Of a stretch of 41,732 bases of DNA, positions 9,094 through 16,512 are shown in pieces; position 1 is the first letter of the stretch, and each line of letters begins with the position of its first letter. The DNA comes from Thermocrispum municipale DSM 44069 (lineage in GTDB: Bacteria; Actinomycetota; Actinomycetes; Mycobacteriales; Pseudonocardiaceae), in contig NZ_KE386594.1 of assembly GCF_000427825.1 (NCBI RefSeq), forward strand, positions 22,242 to 63,973, given 5' to 3'. Made by a program: the position numbers and the translations under genes. Under the pieces are notes generated by a model. That model had not been told where the DNA came from. It was given only the letters and a program-made list of their open reading frames with translations, and did not search any database.

Positions 9094-12000
9094 TCACCAC
9101 CCGACCCACGGGCGTTCGTTCGGTGCTGGGTGTCTCGCCGACGGATCCCGATTGCTACCGCACCATCAGCGATGCCATCAGCGCCGCGCAGGAAGGCGAC
9201 ATCGTCGCGGTCCGGCCGGGGCTGTACCAGGAGTCGATCGTCATCGACCGGCAGATCTCGTTGTCCGGTTCGGGGGCGCCCGGCGAGGTCCGGGTGGAGG
9301 CCAAGGGCAAACCGGTGCTGACCTCCACGGTGGAGCACGCCGAGGTGTCCGGAATCGAGTTCATCCACTCGCAGGGTGAGATCGCGGTCGACCCGCGCGG
9401 CCGTGTGCTCAGCCTCGAGGAGTGCGTCATCTCGGCCGACTCCGAGGTGGCGATCATCGCGCGCAAGGAGGCCGCACTGATCGCGCGCGGCTGCACCATC
9501 CGCAACGCGGGCGGCGCGGGTGTGCTGGTGTACGAGTCGGGGCGCGCGGAGCTGTCCGGCTGCACGGTGACGTCCATTTCGACGACCGCGCTGGTGACGC
9601 GCTCCGGTGGGCAGCCGACGATGGTGGACTGCGTGATCAGCGACGCGCAGAGCGCGATCCTCGCCGCCGACCACGGTCGTGGCGAGGTGCACCGGTGCCG
9701 GATCACCGACATCAAGGGGTCGGCGATCGTCGTCGAGGACAACAGCGAACTCACCGTCACCGACACCGATGTGTCCAATGTGGACGGTGTCGCCCTGCTG
9801 GTGGCGGAGAAGTCCCGGCCGATGCTCACCGAGTGCCGGATCCGGGACACCACGGCGCAGGCCATCGTCGTGGTCAAGGGCGCGTCGGCCGAACTCAACC
9901 GGGTATCGGTGGACAACGCGCGCGGCCATGCGGTGCAGGTGCTCGACGGCTCGTCGGTGGACATGGCCGAGTGCGTGATCACCGGAACCCAGCACGACGC
10001 CGTGGTGGCCTCGGCGAACGGGTTGCTGCAGATGGCTGGGTGCGAGATCGCCGGTGGTGCGAGCAACGGCATCGTGGTGGACCGGCACGCCAAGCTGTCG
10101 GCGTCCGACTGCTTCGTCATCGGTACCGCAGGCGCCGGGATGACGGCGACCGGTCAGGCCCGCATGGAGATCGAGGGCGGCGAGGTGCGCGAGTGCCAGA
10201 CGGGTGTGCTCTGGCGCGAGCAGTCCAGCGGGTTCATCGTCGCCTGCCGGGTGCGGGACAACGTGCAGGACGGGATCGTCGTGGAGACCGACGGTGAGGT
10301 CGACGTCGACGAGAGCGTCCGCCAAGACGCCGGCCCGTCCCGGCGCCCGGCCCGGCCGAAGGACGACGCGGGTTCAGCGAAGCCCGGTTCGCGCGGCAAC
10401 TGGGACAACGACGAGGTGTCGGCGCTGCTGGAGGAGTTGTCGTCCCTTGTCGGGCTGGACAGCGTGAAGCGCGAGGTCGAGACGCTGGTCCGGCTCATCC
10501 AGATGTCCGAGCGGCGAGCGGCCGCCGGCCTGCCGTCGCCGCCGATGAGCAGGCATCTGGTGTTCGCGGGTTCGCCGGGTACCGGGAAGACGACGGTGGC
10601 GCGGCTGTACGGGCGCATCCTGGCTGCCCTCGGCGTGCTGAGCACCGGCCAGCTGGTCGAGGTCGCGCGGCCGGATCTGGTCGCGGCGGTGGTCGGCGGC
10701 ACCGCCATCAAGACCACCGAGGCGTTCAACAAGGCCATCGGCGGTGTGCTGTTCATCGACGAGGCCTACTCGCTGTCGGCGGGCAACAACGGCGGCGGCG
10801 GGCCGGACTTCGGTCAAGAGGCGATCGACACGCTGGTGAAGCTGATGGAGGACCACCGCGACGAGGTCGTGGTCATCGTCGCCGGCTACACCAACGAGAT
10901 GCGTCAGTTCCTCGCCGCGAACCCCGGATTGTCGTCGCGGTTCTCCCGCACCATCGAGTTCCCCGACTACTCCTCGTCCGAGCTGGTGACCATCGTGGAA
11001 GGCATGTGCCGCAAGCACGACTACCGGCTGGAGTACGAGACCAGGGCGGAGCTGCACTCGTACTTCACCGCGTTGCCCCGCGACGCGTCGTTCGGCAACG
11101 GCCGTACGGCCAGGAAGGTTTTCGAGGAGATGCTCGGCAGACAGGCCTACCGGCTGGCCGAGGACCCCGACGCCGACGCGGTGGCGCTCACCAGACTGCT
11201 GCCGGAGGACATCGCGCCGCTGCCCGGTTCGTCGGTCGGCGCGGGTGCCGGCCGGATGGACGAGGAGCGGGTCGAGCAACTGCTGGAGACACTGCGCGGG
11301 CTGGTCGGCCTCGAGGAGGTCAAGGCCGAGGTCGCCGCCATGATCGACCTGCTGGCTTCGTCGCGCAGGCGGCAGGAGATGGGGCTGCCCGCGCCGTCGC
11401 TGAGCAGGCACCTGATCTTCGCCGGCCCGCCGGGTACCGGCAAGACGACGGTGGCCCGGCTCTACGGCTCGTTGCTGGCCGCGATGGGGGTGCTGGCACA
11501 GGGGCAGGTCACCGAGGTGGCGCGGGCCGACCTGGTCGGCGAGTACGTGGGCCACACCGCGCGCCGGACCACCGAGGCGTTCGACCGGGCCCGCGGCGGT
11601 GTGCTGTTCATCGACGAGGCGTACACGCTGTCGTCGGGCAAGGGTGGCAGCGGACCGGACTTCGGCCGGGAGGCGATCGACACGCTGGTGAAGCTGATGG
11701 AGGACCACCGCGACGAGGTCGTGGTCATCGCCGCCGGGTACGAGGGCGAGATGGCCGGGTTCCTGGCCGCCAACCCCGGTCTGGCGTCGCGCTTCTCGCA
11801 CCGCATCCGGTTCGCCAACTACACGCCGGACGAGCTGGTCACCATCGTCACGCAGCACGCCACGAAGGCAGGCTACGAGTGCACCGGACCGACCGTGGCG
11901 GCGTTGCGCAAGCACCTGGTGTCGGTGCACCGCGGCGAGTCGTTCGGCAACGGACGGTACGCCAGGCAGCTGCTGGACGCCGCGATCACCCGGCACGCCC

Positions 12001-12122
12001 GGCGCACGCGACAGATCAAGGACCCCACGATCGACGACTTGTGCGTGCTGCTGCCGCAGGACATCCCGGCGCCGATCACGCCGAGCCATGTCGCCGGGTC
12101 GAAGAAGGAGTCGATGTCCTGA
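9090..12122 (+). CDS. Right-handed beta-helix fused to two CbxX/CfxQ-type AAA+ ATPase modules (EccA-like)
   Basis: The GTG at 9090 follows CGGAGGAG at 9075-9082 and gives 1,010 residues. Residues about 20-400 are PbH1/NosD-like parallel beta-helix repeats, each rung with a short C-x-I/V-x-D/N turn. A Pro/Arg/Lys linker follows. AAA module 1 (about 450-680) has Walker A GSPGTGKTT near 494 and Walker B GGVLFIDEAYSL near 551. Module 2 (about 735-1000) has GPPGTGKTT near 780 and GGVLFIDEAYTL near 836. Both keep the arginine-finger region (NPGLxSRF). Module 2 has the family's pore loop GEYVGHTA; in module 1 the matching site reads AAVVGGTA and lacks the aromatic residue, so threading probably depends on module 2. 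EccA-type ATPases handle type VII substrates in the cytosol. Here a beta-helix replaces EccA's TPR-rich N-terminus and may bind the repeat-protein partners. Confidence 0.9.
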   Translation: MITTRPTGVRSVLGVSPTDPDCYRTISDAISAAQEGDIVAVRPGLYQESIVIDRQISLSGSGAPGEVRVEAKGKPVLTSTVEHAEVSGIEFIHSQGEIAVDPRGRVLSLEECVISADSEVAIIARKEAALIARGCTIRNAGGAGVLVYESGRAELSGCTVTSISTTALVTRSGGQPTMVDCVISDAQSAILAADHGRGEVHRCRITDIKGSAIVVEDNSELTVTDTDVSNVDGVALLVAEKSRPMLTECRIRDTTAQAIVVVKGASAELNRVSVDNARGHAVQVLDGSSVDMAECVITGTQHDAVVASANGLLQMAGCEIAGGASNGIVVDRHAKLSASDCFVIGTAGAGMTATGQARMEIEGGEVRECQTGVLWREQSSGFIVACRVRDNVQDGIVVETDGEVDVDESVRQDAGPSRRPARPKDDAGSAKPGSRGNWDNDEVSALLEELSSLVGLDSVKREVETLVRLIQMSERRAAAGLPSPPMSRHLVFAGSPGTGKTTVARLYGRILAALGVLSTGQLVEVARPDLVAAVVGGTAIKTTEAFNKAIGGVLFIDEAYSLSAGNNGGGGPDFGQEAIDTLVKLMEDHRDEVVVIVAGYTNEMRQFLAANPGLSSRFSRTIEFPDYSSSELVTIVEGMCRKHDYRLEYETRAELHSYFTALPRDASFGNGRTARKVFEEMLGRQAYRLAEDPDADAVALTRLLPEDIAPLPGSSVGAGAGRMDEERVEQLLETLRGLVGLEEVKAEVAAMIDLLASSRRRQEMGLPAPSLSRHLIFAGPPGTGKTTVARLYGSLLAAMGVLAQGQVTEVARADLVGEYVGHTARRTTEAFDRARGGVLFIDEAYTLSSGKGGSGPDFGREAIDTLVKLMEDHRDEVVVIAAGYEGEMAGFLAANPGLASRFSHRIRFANYTPDELVTIVTQHATKAGYECTGPTVAALRKHLVSVHRGESFGNGRYARQLLDAAITRHARRTRQIKDPTIDDLCVLLPQDIPAPITPSHVAGSKKESMS
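10818..11730 (+). repeat. 61-bp identical segment in both AAA modules
   Basis: Bases 10818-10878 and 11670-11730 are identical over 61 bases, including synonymous positions. They encode EAIDTLVKLMEDHRDEVVVI in AAA modules 1 and 2. The identity is far above that of flanking codons and suggests internal gene conversion. Confidence 0.85.
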
Positions 12123-12132
12123 CGTTCGCCGG

Positions 12133-12954
12133 TTAGCCGCCCGCCATCGCGCTGCGCAGGGCGGCGGCGTGCTCGTAGTCCCGCTGCCAACCATGTTCGG
12201 TGGGAGCCAGAATCACCCGTTCCGCGCCCGCCTCGTGGTAGGCCGCCAGGGTCTCGACGGCCTCGCCGAGGTCTTCGCTCAACGCGGGTGCGACCACGGT
12301 CACTGCGGGTGCGGGGCGCTGATGGTCCGCCGCGAGCGCAGCAAGCTCTTCGAGTCGCGCTGCGACCGCGTCGGGACTCAGTCCGACGCACGCCCAGCCG
12401 TCGCCGTAAGCCGCGGCACGGCGCAGCGCGGCCGCCGCATCGCCTGCGACGATCACCGGCGGCATCGGCGCACCGGGCGCGAGCGTCACTTCGCTGTCGT
12501 CGATCTGGGCGGTTCTGCCTTCGACCAGGTCGGACAGGACCTCGAGCGCTCGATCGGTGCGGGCCCCGCGCTCGCGGAACGGAACCCCGGCGGCCCGCCA
12601 GCCGATGTCGCCGTGGGCAGGGTTGCCGGTCCCGACGCCGAGCACGACGCGCCCGCCCGAGACGTACTGCAATGTGCTGATCTGCTTCGCCGCCCATGCC
12701 ACGGGTCGTAGTGCCAGCAGCATCACGGCGTAGCCGACGGTGATCCGCTCGGTGACCGCGGCGGCGGTGGACAGCACCACGGTGCTGTCCAGGATTGGGG
12801 CACTTGCGATCAGATGGTCGGTCGACCACACCGAGCCGAGTTCCAGCTCTTCGGCGAACCGGGCACTCGCCCGCACGTCGCCGAGGATCGGACGCGCAGG
12901 GTCGGGGGTGGACGTAGGAAGGACGACGCCGATCTCAAGACTCACGAGTCGCAC
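12133..12954 (-). CDS. Luciferase-like (probably F420-dependent) oxidoreductase
   Basis: A 273-residue bacterial luciferase-fold protein. It opens with the first beta strand (LEIGVVLPT), then shows ASARFAEELELGSVWSTDHL and the characteristic LALRPVAWAAKQISTLQYVSGGRVVLGVGTG block, ending in a long C-terminal helix. Such proteins use F420 or flavin to oxidise or reduce small organic molecules; F420 is more likely in actinomycetes, but the substrate cannot be read from sequence. The GTG at 12954 is taken as start; a second GTG at 12945 is equally possible, with GGGGAAG lying 2 or 11 bases upstream respectively. It converges on the AAA+ gene with a 10-bp gap, so it belongs to a separate transcription unit and is probably unrelated to the left operon. 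Confidence 0.9.
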   Translation of the reverse strand: MRLVSLEIGVVLPTSTPDPARPILGDVRASARFAEELELGSVWSTDHLIASAPILDSTVVLSTAAAVTERITVGYAVMLLALRPVAWAAKQISTLQYVSGGRVVLGVGTGNPAHGDIGWRAAGVPFRERGARTDRALEVLSDLVEGRTAQIDDSEVTLAPGAPMPPVIVAGDAAAALRRAAAYGDGWACVGLSPDAVAARLEELAALAADHQRPAPAVTVVAPALSEDLGEAVETLAAYHEAGAERVILAPTEHGWQRDYEHAAALRSAMAGG

Positions 12955-13068
12955 AACTTCCCCGTGCGGCCGCCTATTCCGCGGCCGCGCATCTCGTGCC
13001 GGGTGGGCTTGGCCGTGCGATCCGGCGGGCCCGCACCAGCCGCGCGCGGAGCAACGTTCGATCTTCGG

Positions 13069-13620
13069 CTACCCGTACAGCAGGGCCGCCAGCAATGGAC
13101 GCCGCCGCAAGACGCCGCGATGGGGGTTTTCGGTGATCAGCACGCGCACCACCGATCGGCCCCGTACGCGCACCTGAACCACGGTGTCCGGAGGCAGCGA
13201 ATTCAGGTGATCACTGACGAGCAGACCGACCCGGGCTCGGATGTCGGCGCTCAACTCGTGTGACGGGAGGTCCAGCCGCAGCCGGAGATTGCGGTGATCG
13301 GCGACGGCGACCAGCGCGGAACCCAAGCAGGCGCCGCCGAGGACGGGTGGGTAGATGCTCCTGCCGACCTCGCGCACATCGTCGACCACCTGGCACAGGG
13401 TTTCCCGCACCGCGTCGATCTTCGCGTCGAGCGCCGCGTCCTTCGACGCCACCGACACCAGGTCGAGTTGCGCTGCCATCGCCGACACCCCGACGGCGAC
13501 CCTGTCGTGCAGGGTGCGCTCGAGGTCGTACCGGAACGCCGCCATGCCCGGCCCAGGCACGCGCAGCAGCCGTGGCCCGCGCCCGTCCTTGGTGGAGAAC
13601 AAGAGTGCGTAACCCGTCAC
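13069..13620 (-). CDS. Truncated NarL-type histidine kinase (HisKA_3-like), paralogue of 29170-29712
   Basis: This 183-residue protein begins at a GTG at 13620, chosen because the paralogue at 29170-29712 starts at the same point (both read M-x-GYAL-x-FS). The dimerisation/phosphoacceptor segment is present: FRYDLERTLHDRVAVGVSAM with His38, plus the downstream R-E-x-GRSIYPPVLGG motif of NarL-type kinases. The ATP-binding part is cut short: an N-box-like HLN remains (Glu lost), and the protein ends soon after a degenerate G1 box (ITENP), with no G2 box or lid. No sensor domain or membrane segment exists and no response regulator is adjacent. It may act as a phosphotransfer or dimerisation partner rather than a kinase. 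It lies 114 bp upstream of the oxidoreductase gene on the same strand. Confidence 0.75.
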   Translation of the reverse strand: MTGYALLFSTKDGRGPRLLRVPGPGMAAFRYDLERTLHDRVAVGVSAMAAQLDLVSVASKDAALDAKIDAVRETLCQVVDDVREVGRSIYPPVLGGACLGSALVAVADHRNLRLRLDLPSHELSADIRARVGLLVSDHLNSLPPDTVVQVRVRGRSVVRVLITENPHRGVLRRRPLLAALLYG

Positions 13621-13956
13621 CGCACAAGATTGGCGACTTGTGTGCGCGTACTCAAGGGGGCCATCCCTGCGTTCCTGGGGGGCAGCCCTGCGTCCGTACG
13701 GGCGAGGCGGGGGAGTTGGCTCGACCGGCGGCGTACCGCGCACGGGCCCTCTCGCGAGCCCTGGTCAGCCTGCGCGGTCGTAGCGCCTCGTCCACCGGAC
13801 CCGCCGCGCACCTGAGCGCGGCGCAGCAGCTCAGGCCCCGGGCCGGGGTCCTGTTTCTTCTCCCGGGCGCCGGCCTGTCCCACGTCCGTGGGCGGTGAAC
13901 CGGATCGGATCCGCGCGCCGTGGGGAGGGTGACGAAGAGTATGCGGGGAGCGCGGC
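13621..13956. other. 336-bp intergenic region with copy A of a duplicated upstream element
   Basis: This stretch separates divergent genes. Next to the kinase-like gene, bases 13621-13688 align without gaps to 29713-29780 (about 49 of 68 identical), with blocks CAAGATTGGCGA, CTCAAGGGGGCCATCCCTGC and CCTGGGGG. The rest (13690-13940) is GC-rich and I see no gene in it. Confidence 0.7.
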
Positions 13957-14457
13957 ATGACGAACGACTCGAGCTGGGAAGCCTGGGAGAAGATGCAGCG
14001 GCGCATGGCCGAGGACGAGAAGCTCCTGCGGGAGTTCGCGCGGCACCACAGCGCCGAGGATGTGGCAGAGGCCCGCAAGTTCGTCGAGCACGTTCGCGCG
14101 GACATCGGACCGGACGGCGTGATCACCGAAGTGACGGTGCGGCGATGGCCGGACGGCCACGAGGTCGCCGCCGGGTACTACATGGAAGGCCCGGACGCCC
14201 TGCCTCAGACGACGTCGACGCAGTCGTCCCCCGCGTCGCCTCCCACTCAGACGTGCGCGCCGGCATCGGCGGGCGTATCCGTGGACACGTGCGCTGCGGT
14301 GCCGCTCGTCAGCTCGGACGCTGACGAGTTCCCTGCCTTGGCGCCGATCAGCCAGGCTGCCCCTTCGGTCGACCCGGTTGCGTACCCCGCGACACCGACC
14401 GGCTGGACGACGTCCGGTGTGGCGGATTACGAGCTCGACGACGTCTGGAACGACTGA
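13957..14457 (+). CDS. Small hypothetical protein with disordered C-terminus
   Basis: A 166-residue protein starting at the ATG at 13957, with GGGGAG at 13945-13950 as ribosome site. Residues 1-65 are charged and probably helical (SWEAWEKMQRRMAEDEKLLR, then EDVAEARKFVEHVRAD). Residues 65-85 look like a small beta hairpin (GVITEVTVRRWPDGHEVAAGYY). The rest is Ser/Thr/Pro/Ala-rich and likely disordered, ending in an acidic DYELDDVWND tail. There is no signal peptide or membrane segment. The family is not recognised. It stands alone, with a strong hairpin terminator about 180 bp downstream. Confidence 0.65.
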   Translation: MTNDSSWEAWEKMQRRMAEDEKLLREFARHHSAEDVAEARKFVEHVRADIGPDGVITEVTVRRWPDGHEVAAGYYMEGPDALPQTTSTQSSPASPPTQTCAPASAGVSVDTCAAVPLVSSDADEFPALAPISQAAPSVDPVAYPATPTGWTTSGVADYELDDVWND

Positions 14458-14637
14458 GCGGCGGTGAACGACTACGTCGTGGACGGTCGTCGGCAGAGAT
14501 GATCACGCCATTTGCCGATCCCGCGTCGAACGCGAGCACGGCAGCGCTTGATCGCCGAGATGGCGCGACGGTTGTCTACCGAGCGTGCGGCGTCGTCGAC
14601 GAAGGTTCGCGGGACAGTCGCCATCTTGCAGGAAGAG

Positions 14638-14674
14638 CAAGAGGCCTCCGACCGGCACGATCGGAGGCCTCTTG
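14638..14674 (+). terminator. Perfect 14-bp hairpin terminator
   Basis: Arms 14638-14651 (CAAGAGGCCTCCGA) and 14661-14674 pair perfectly around a 9-base loop; TTT follows on the plus strand. It lies between convergent genes and may stop transcription from both sides. Confidence 0.8.
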
Positions 14675-14730
14675 TTTCCGTGGTGCGGGGGAAGTGGGTG
14701 CCGTACTTCCCGACCGGGGAAAGACCGGGC

Positions 14731-14814
14731 GGTGGAAACCGGTGGTGGGTCTGGTGGCGGTGGAAACCGGTGGTGGGTCTGGTGGCGGTGGAAACCGGTG
14801 GTGGGTCTGGTGGA
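14731..14814. repeat. Three tandem 28-bp units, G-rich on the plus strand
   Basis: Units 14731-14758, 14759-14786 and 14787-14814 are essentially identical (each begins GGTGGAAACCGGTGGTGGGT), followed by degenerate continuation to about 14890. Runs of GG/GGG spaced by one to four bases on one strand could form a G-quadruplex. Confidence 0.9.
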
Positions 14815-14931
14815 TCGGTGGCGGCCGGTGGACAGAGGTGGTGGGTCCGGTGGATGGCCGATGGACAGCGGTGGCGGGTGTTGCGGCGGTGGCGGCTGGT
14901 CGCCGGTGAGCCAACCGACCGAGTCGCCGGC

Positions 14932-15249
14932 TCAGGCCGCGGTGGCGACCAGTTCGGCCCGGTGCGCGCGCACCGCGCTGGCCAGATCGGGCGCGTTGAT
15001 CATGTCGGTGACGGGCACGGCCAGCGCCTTGGTGTCGTGCTGCCAGATTCCCAGCAGCATCGGCAGGTCGTCGGACTCGACCCTGGCCAGACGTTCCGGC
15101 CAGGTACCGGTCGGCTCCTCGGTCAGCCACTCCACGTGAGTGTCCACGCCGTCGTCGTGCTCGTCGATGCCGACCACGGCGACCGGCGCCGTGGGCGCGC
15201 CGTAAACAGGGGAGTGCTGGTACAGGACCCACAGTTCACGGTTTTCCAC
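14932..15249 (-). CDS. Small hypothetical protein
   Basis: A 105-residue acidic protein. The GTG at 15249 is preferred because GAGGTGATT, an extended match to the 16S rRNA 3' end, lies five bases upstream; an in-frame GTG at 15258 overlaps that site. The sequence opens MENRELWVLYQHSPVYG and contains VAVVGIDEHDDGVDTHVEWL, suggesting a compact alpha/beta fold with a short beta sheet. I do not recognise a family and see no catalytic motif. It is 71 bp downstream of the M23 peptidase gene on the same strand and could be co-transcribed with it. Confidence 0.7.
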   Translation of the reverse strand: MENRELWVLYQHSPVYGAPTAPVAVVGIDEHDDGVDTHVEWLTEEPTGTWPERLARVESDDLPMLLGIWQHDTKALAVPVTDMINAPDLASAVRAHRAELVATAA

Positions 15250-15320
15250 GGCAATCACCTCGGTAGCTCGATGGCTCGTTCGTTACCTGCACGGATGCGA
15301 TCGGTCGTGGAGTTCATCGA

Positions 15321-16127
15321 TCACCCGATCGAGATCCCGCGGCCCCGCAACCAGGCCAGCGGGTCGACCGCGGCGCCGTTGATCCAGACCTCGAAATGCA
15401 GGTGTGGCCCGGTGGAGTGGCCGTTGGAGCCGACGGTGGCGATCTGCTGGCCCGCGTGCACGCGCTGACCCGCATGCACCGAGTACTCCCACATGTGGCC
15501 GTACACCGTGACCGTGCCGTCGTCGTGCCGGATCCGAACCCAGAGGCCGAAGCCGCCGGCCGGACCGGCCTCGATGACGGTGCCGTCGGCGACCGCCCGG
15601 ATCGGCGTTCCGGTCGCATTGGCGATGTCGATGCCGCGGTGCATGGTGCCCCACCGCGGGCCGAAGCCGGAGGTCAGCGTGCCATGGGCGGGCAGAACGA
15701 ATCTCGGTCTACGCGCTTGGCGCACCTTCGTCGCGGCGCTACCGCGAACGGCCGTCGGGCGATCGTCCGAACTGGTGTCCGGCAGCCACTCCGGCCTGCC
15801 GGTGTCCGAACCAACGGTCGCAGACATCGACGAGGCACTACCGCGCGCGACATGAGGCACAGCAGCGTCGTCGGTCCACAACGCGCCGGTGGCGAGCCCG
15901 ATCGAATGCTCGCTCGGTATCGAGGTCAAGGCGGTGGCACCCACCGGCACGAAGTCGTCGACCGTGTCGAAAGGGGAGAGGGCCCCCGGGGATGCGAGTT
16001 CGCTCCCGTCGTCGGTGTCGTCGGTGAAAGCCAGTGGAGCGCAGATCACCGCGGCACCGACGAGCGTGGTGACGAACGTTCGGCGAAACGGAGAAATGGC
16101 AGCCATCCTTTCCGTGACACCAGCCAC
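15321..16127 (-). CDS. Secreted M23 (LytM-type) metallo-endopeptidase
   Basis: Peptidase that cleaves peptide cross-links of peptidoglycan outside the cell. The GTG at 16127 is preferred (AGGGG eight bases upstream), giving 268 residues; an ATG at 16106 is an alternative. Residues 14-35 (RRTFVTTLVGAAVICAPLAF) form a signal peptide or N-terminal anchor. A 110-residue low-complexity spacer follows. The LytM domain fills the C-terminal 125 residues and all zinc ligands are present: HRGIDIA supplies the first His and Asp, and GPHLHFEVW supplies the HxH motif. The TSGFGPRWGTMHRGID lead-in is typical of active members rather than degenerate EnvC/NlpD-like ones. The gene is preceded by a leader with three consecutive hairpins, a possible regulatory element. 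Confidence 0.93.
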   Translation of the reverse strand: MAGVTERMAAISPFRRTFVTTLVGAAVICAPLAFTDDTDDGSELASPGALSPFDTVDDFVPVGATALTSIPSEHSIGLATGALWTDDAAVPHVARGSASSMSATVGSDTGRPEWLPDTSSDDRPTAVRGSAATKVRQARRPRFVLPAHGTLTSGFGPRWGTMHRGIDIANATGTPIRAVADGTVIEAGPAGGFGLWVRIRHDDGTVTVYGHMWEYSVHAGQRVHAGQQIATVGSNGHSTGPHLHFEVWINGAAVDPLAWLRGRGISIG

Positions 16128-16512
16128 TGTCACTGCCCCTGGCGGACTCGTGATGTGCCTGCCGTGGCGGCAAATGTGCCTCGGGCACAACACGAGGCCT
16201 GCTCGCGACGCGGTTCAGTTCTCGACGAATGAGCGAGAGTAAGCGGCCCATTTGGGCCGTGGAACCGGCTGGCACCGAGATGCCAGCACGCTTCTGAGCA
16301 GCGCACGGAGTTGGTTGCAGCGGCCAATCTCACCGATGTGGGTGAATTGCGCAGATGGTGGTGCTGGGCCGGCTGCTGACGACGGATGATGCATTTCTCT
16401 GTAAAGCAATCCGCCGCAGTGACCCGGGGTGATCAGGTCCTGCGGCGATTGGATTGCTGAAACGGGAGAAAAGTGCAGCGTTGCGATGGTGAGGAGGGTT
16501 GATTCCTGATGC
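16128..16512 (-). other. 385-bp region: structured leader of the M23 gene and sigma-factor terminator
   Basis: Reading toward the peptidase gene, hairpins occur at 16287-16268 (7-bp stem, 6-base loop), 16258-16243 (6-bp stem, AAAT loop) and about 16198-16178 (6-bp stem, 9-base loop). Actinobacterial cell-wall hydrolase genes often have c-di-AMP (ydaO) riboswitches, but I could not match that consensus here. The distal part holds the terminator at 16405-16458. Confidence 0.5.
16405..16458 (-). terminator. Terminator of the ECF sigma gene
   Basis: Arms 16405-16419 and 16440-16458 pair over 15 bp with a four-base bulge (AATC), 54 bp past the sigma-factor stop. TTTAC follows on the minus strand. 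Confidence 0.6.

Larger units (their letters stand above)
14458..14931. other. 474-bp intergenic region with terminator and minisatellite
   Basis: The region lies between convergent genes. It holds the hairpin at 14638-14674 and the 28-bp tandem repeats at 14731-14814. A possible reading frame through 14550-14700 (RLIAEMARRLSTERAASS) has no ribosome site and I do not call it. Confidence 0.6.

Noticed and set aside
14512-15468. Plus-strand frame of 318 codons crossing a terminator, a minisatellite and two minus-strand genes
   Set aside because: It runs through a perfect hairpin terminator and antisense to the M23 gene; composition is biased and there is no ribosome site.
16128-16290. c-di-AMP (ydaO) riboswitch before the M23 gene
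   Set aside because: Expected from genomic context in actinomycetes, but I could not match the conserved core sequence by eye; kept only as a structured-leader observation.
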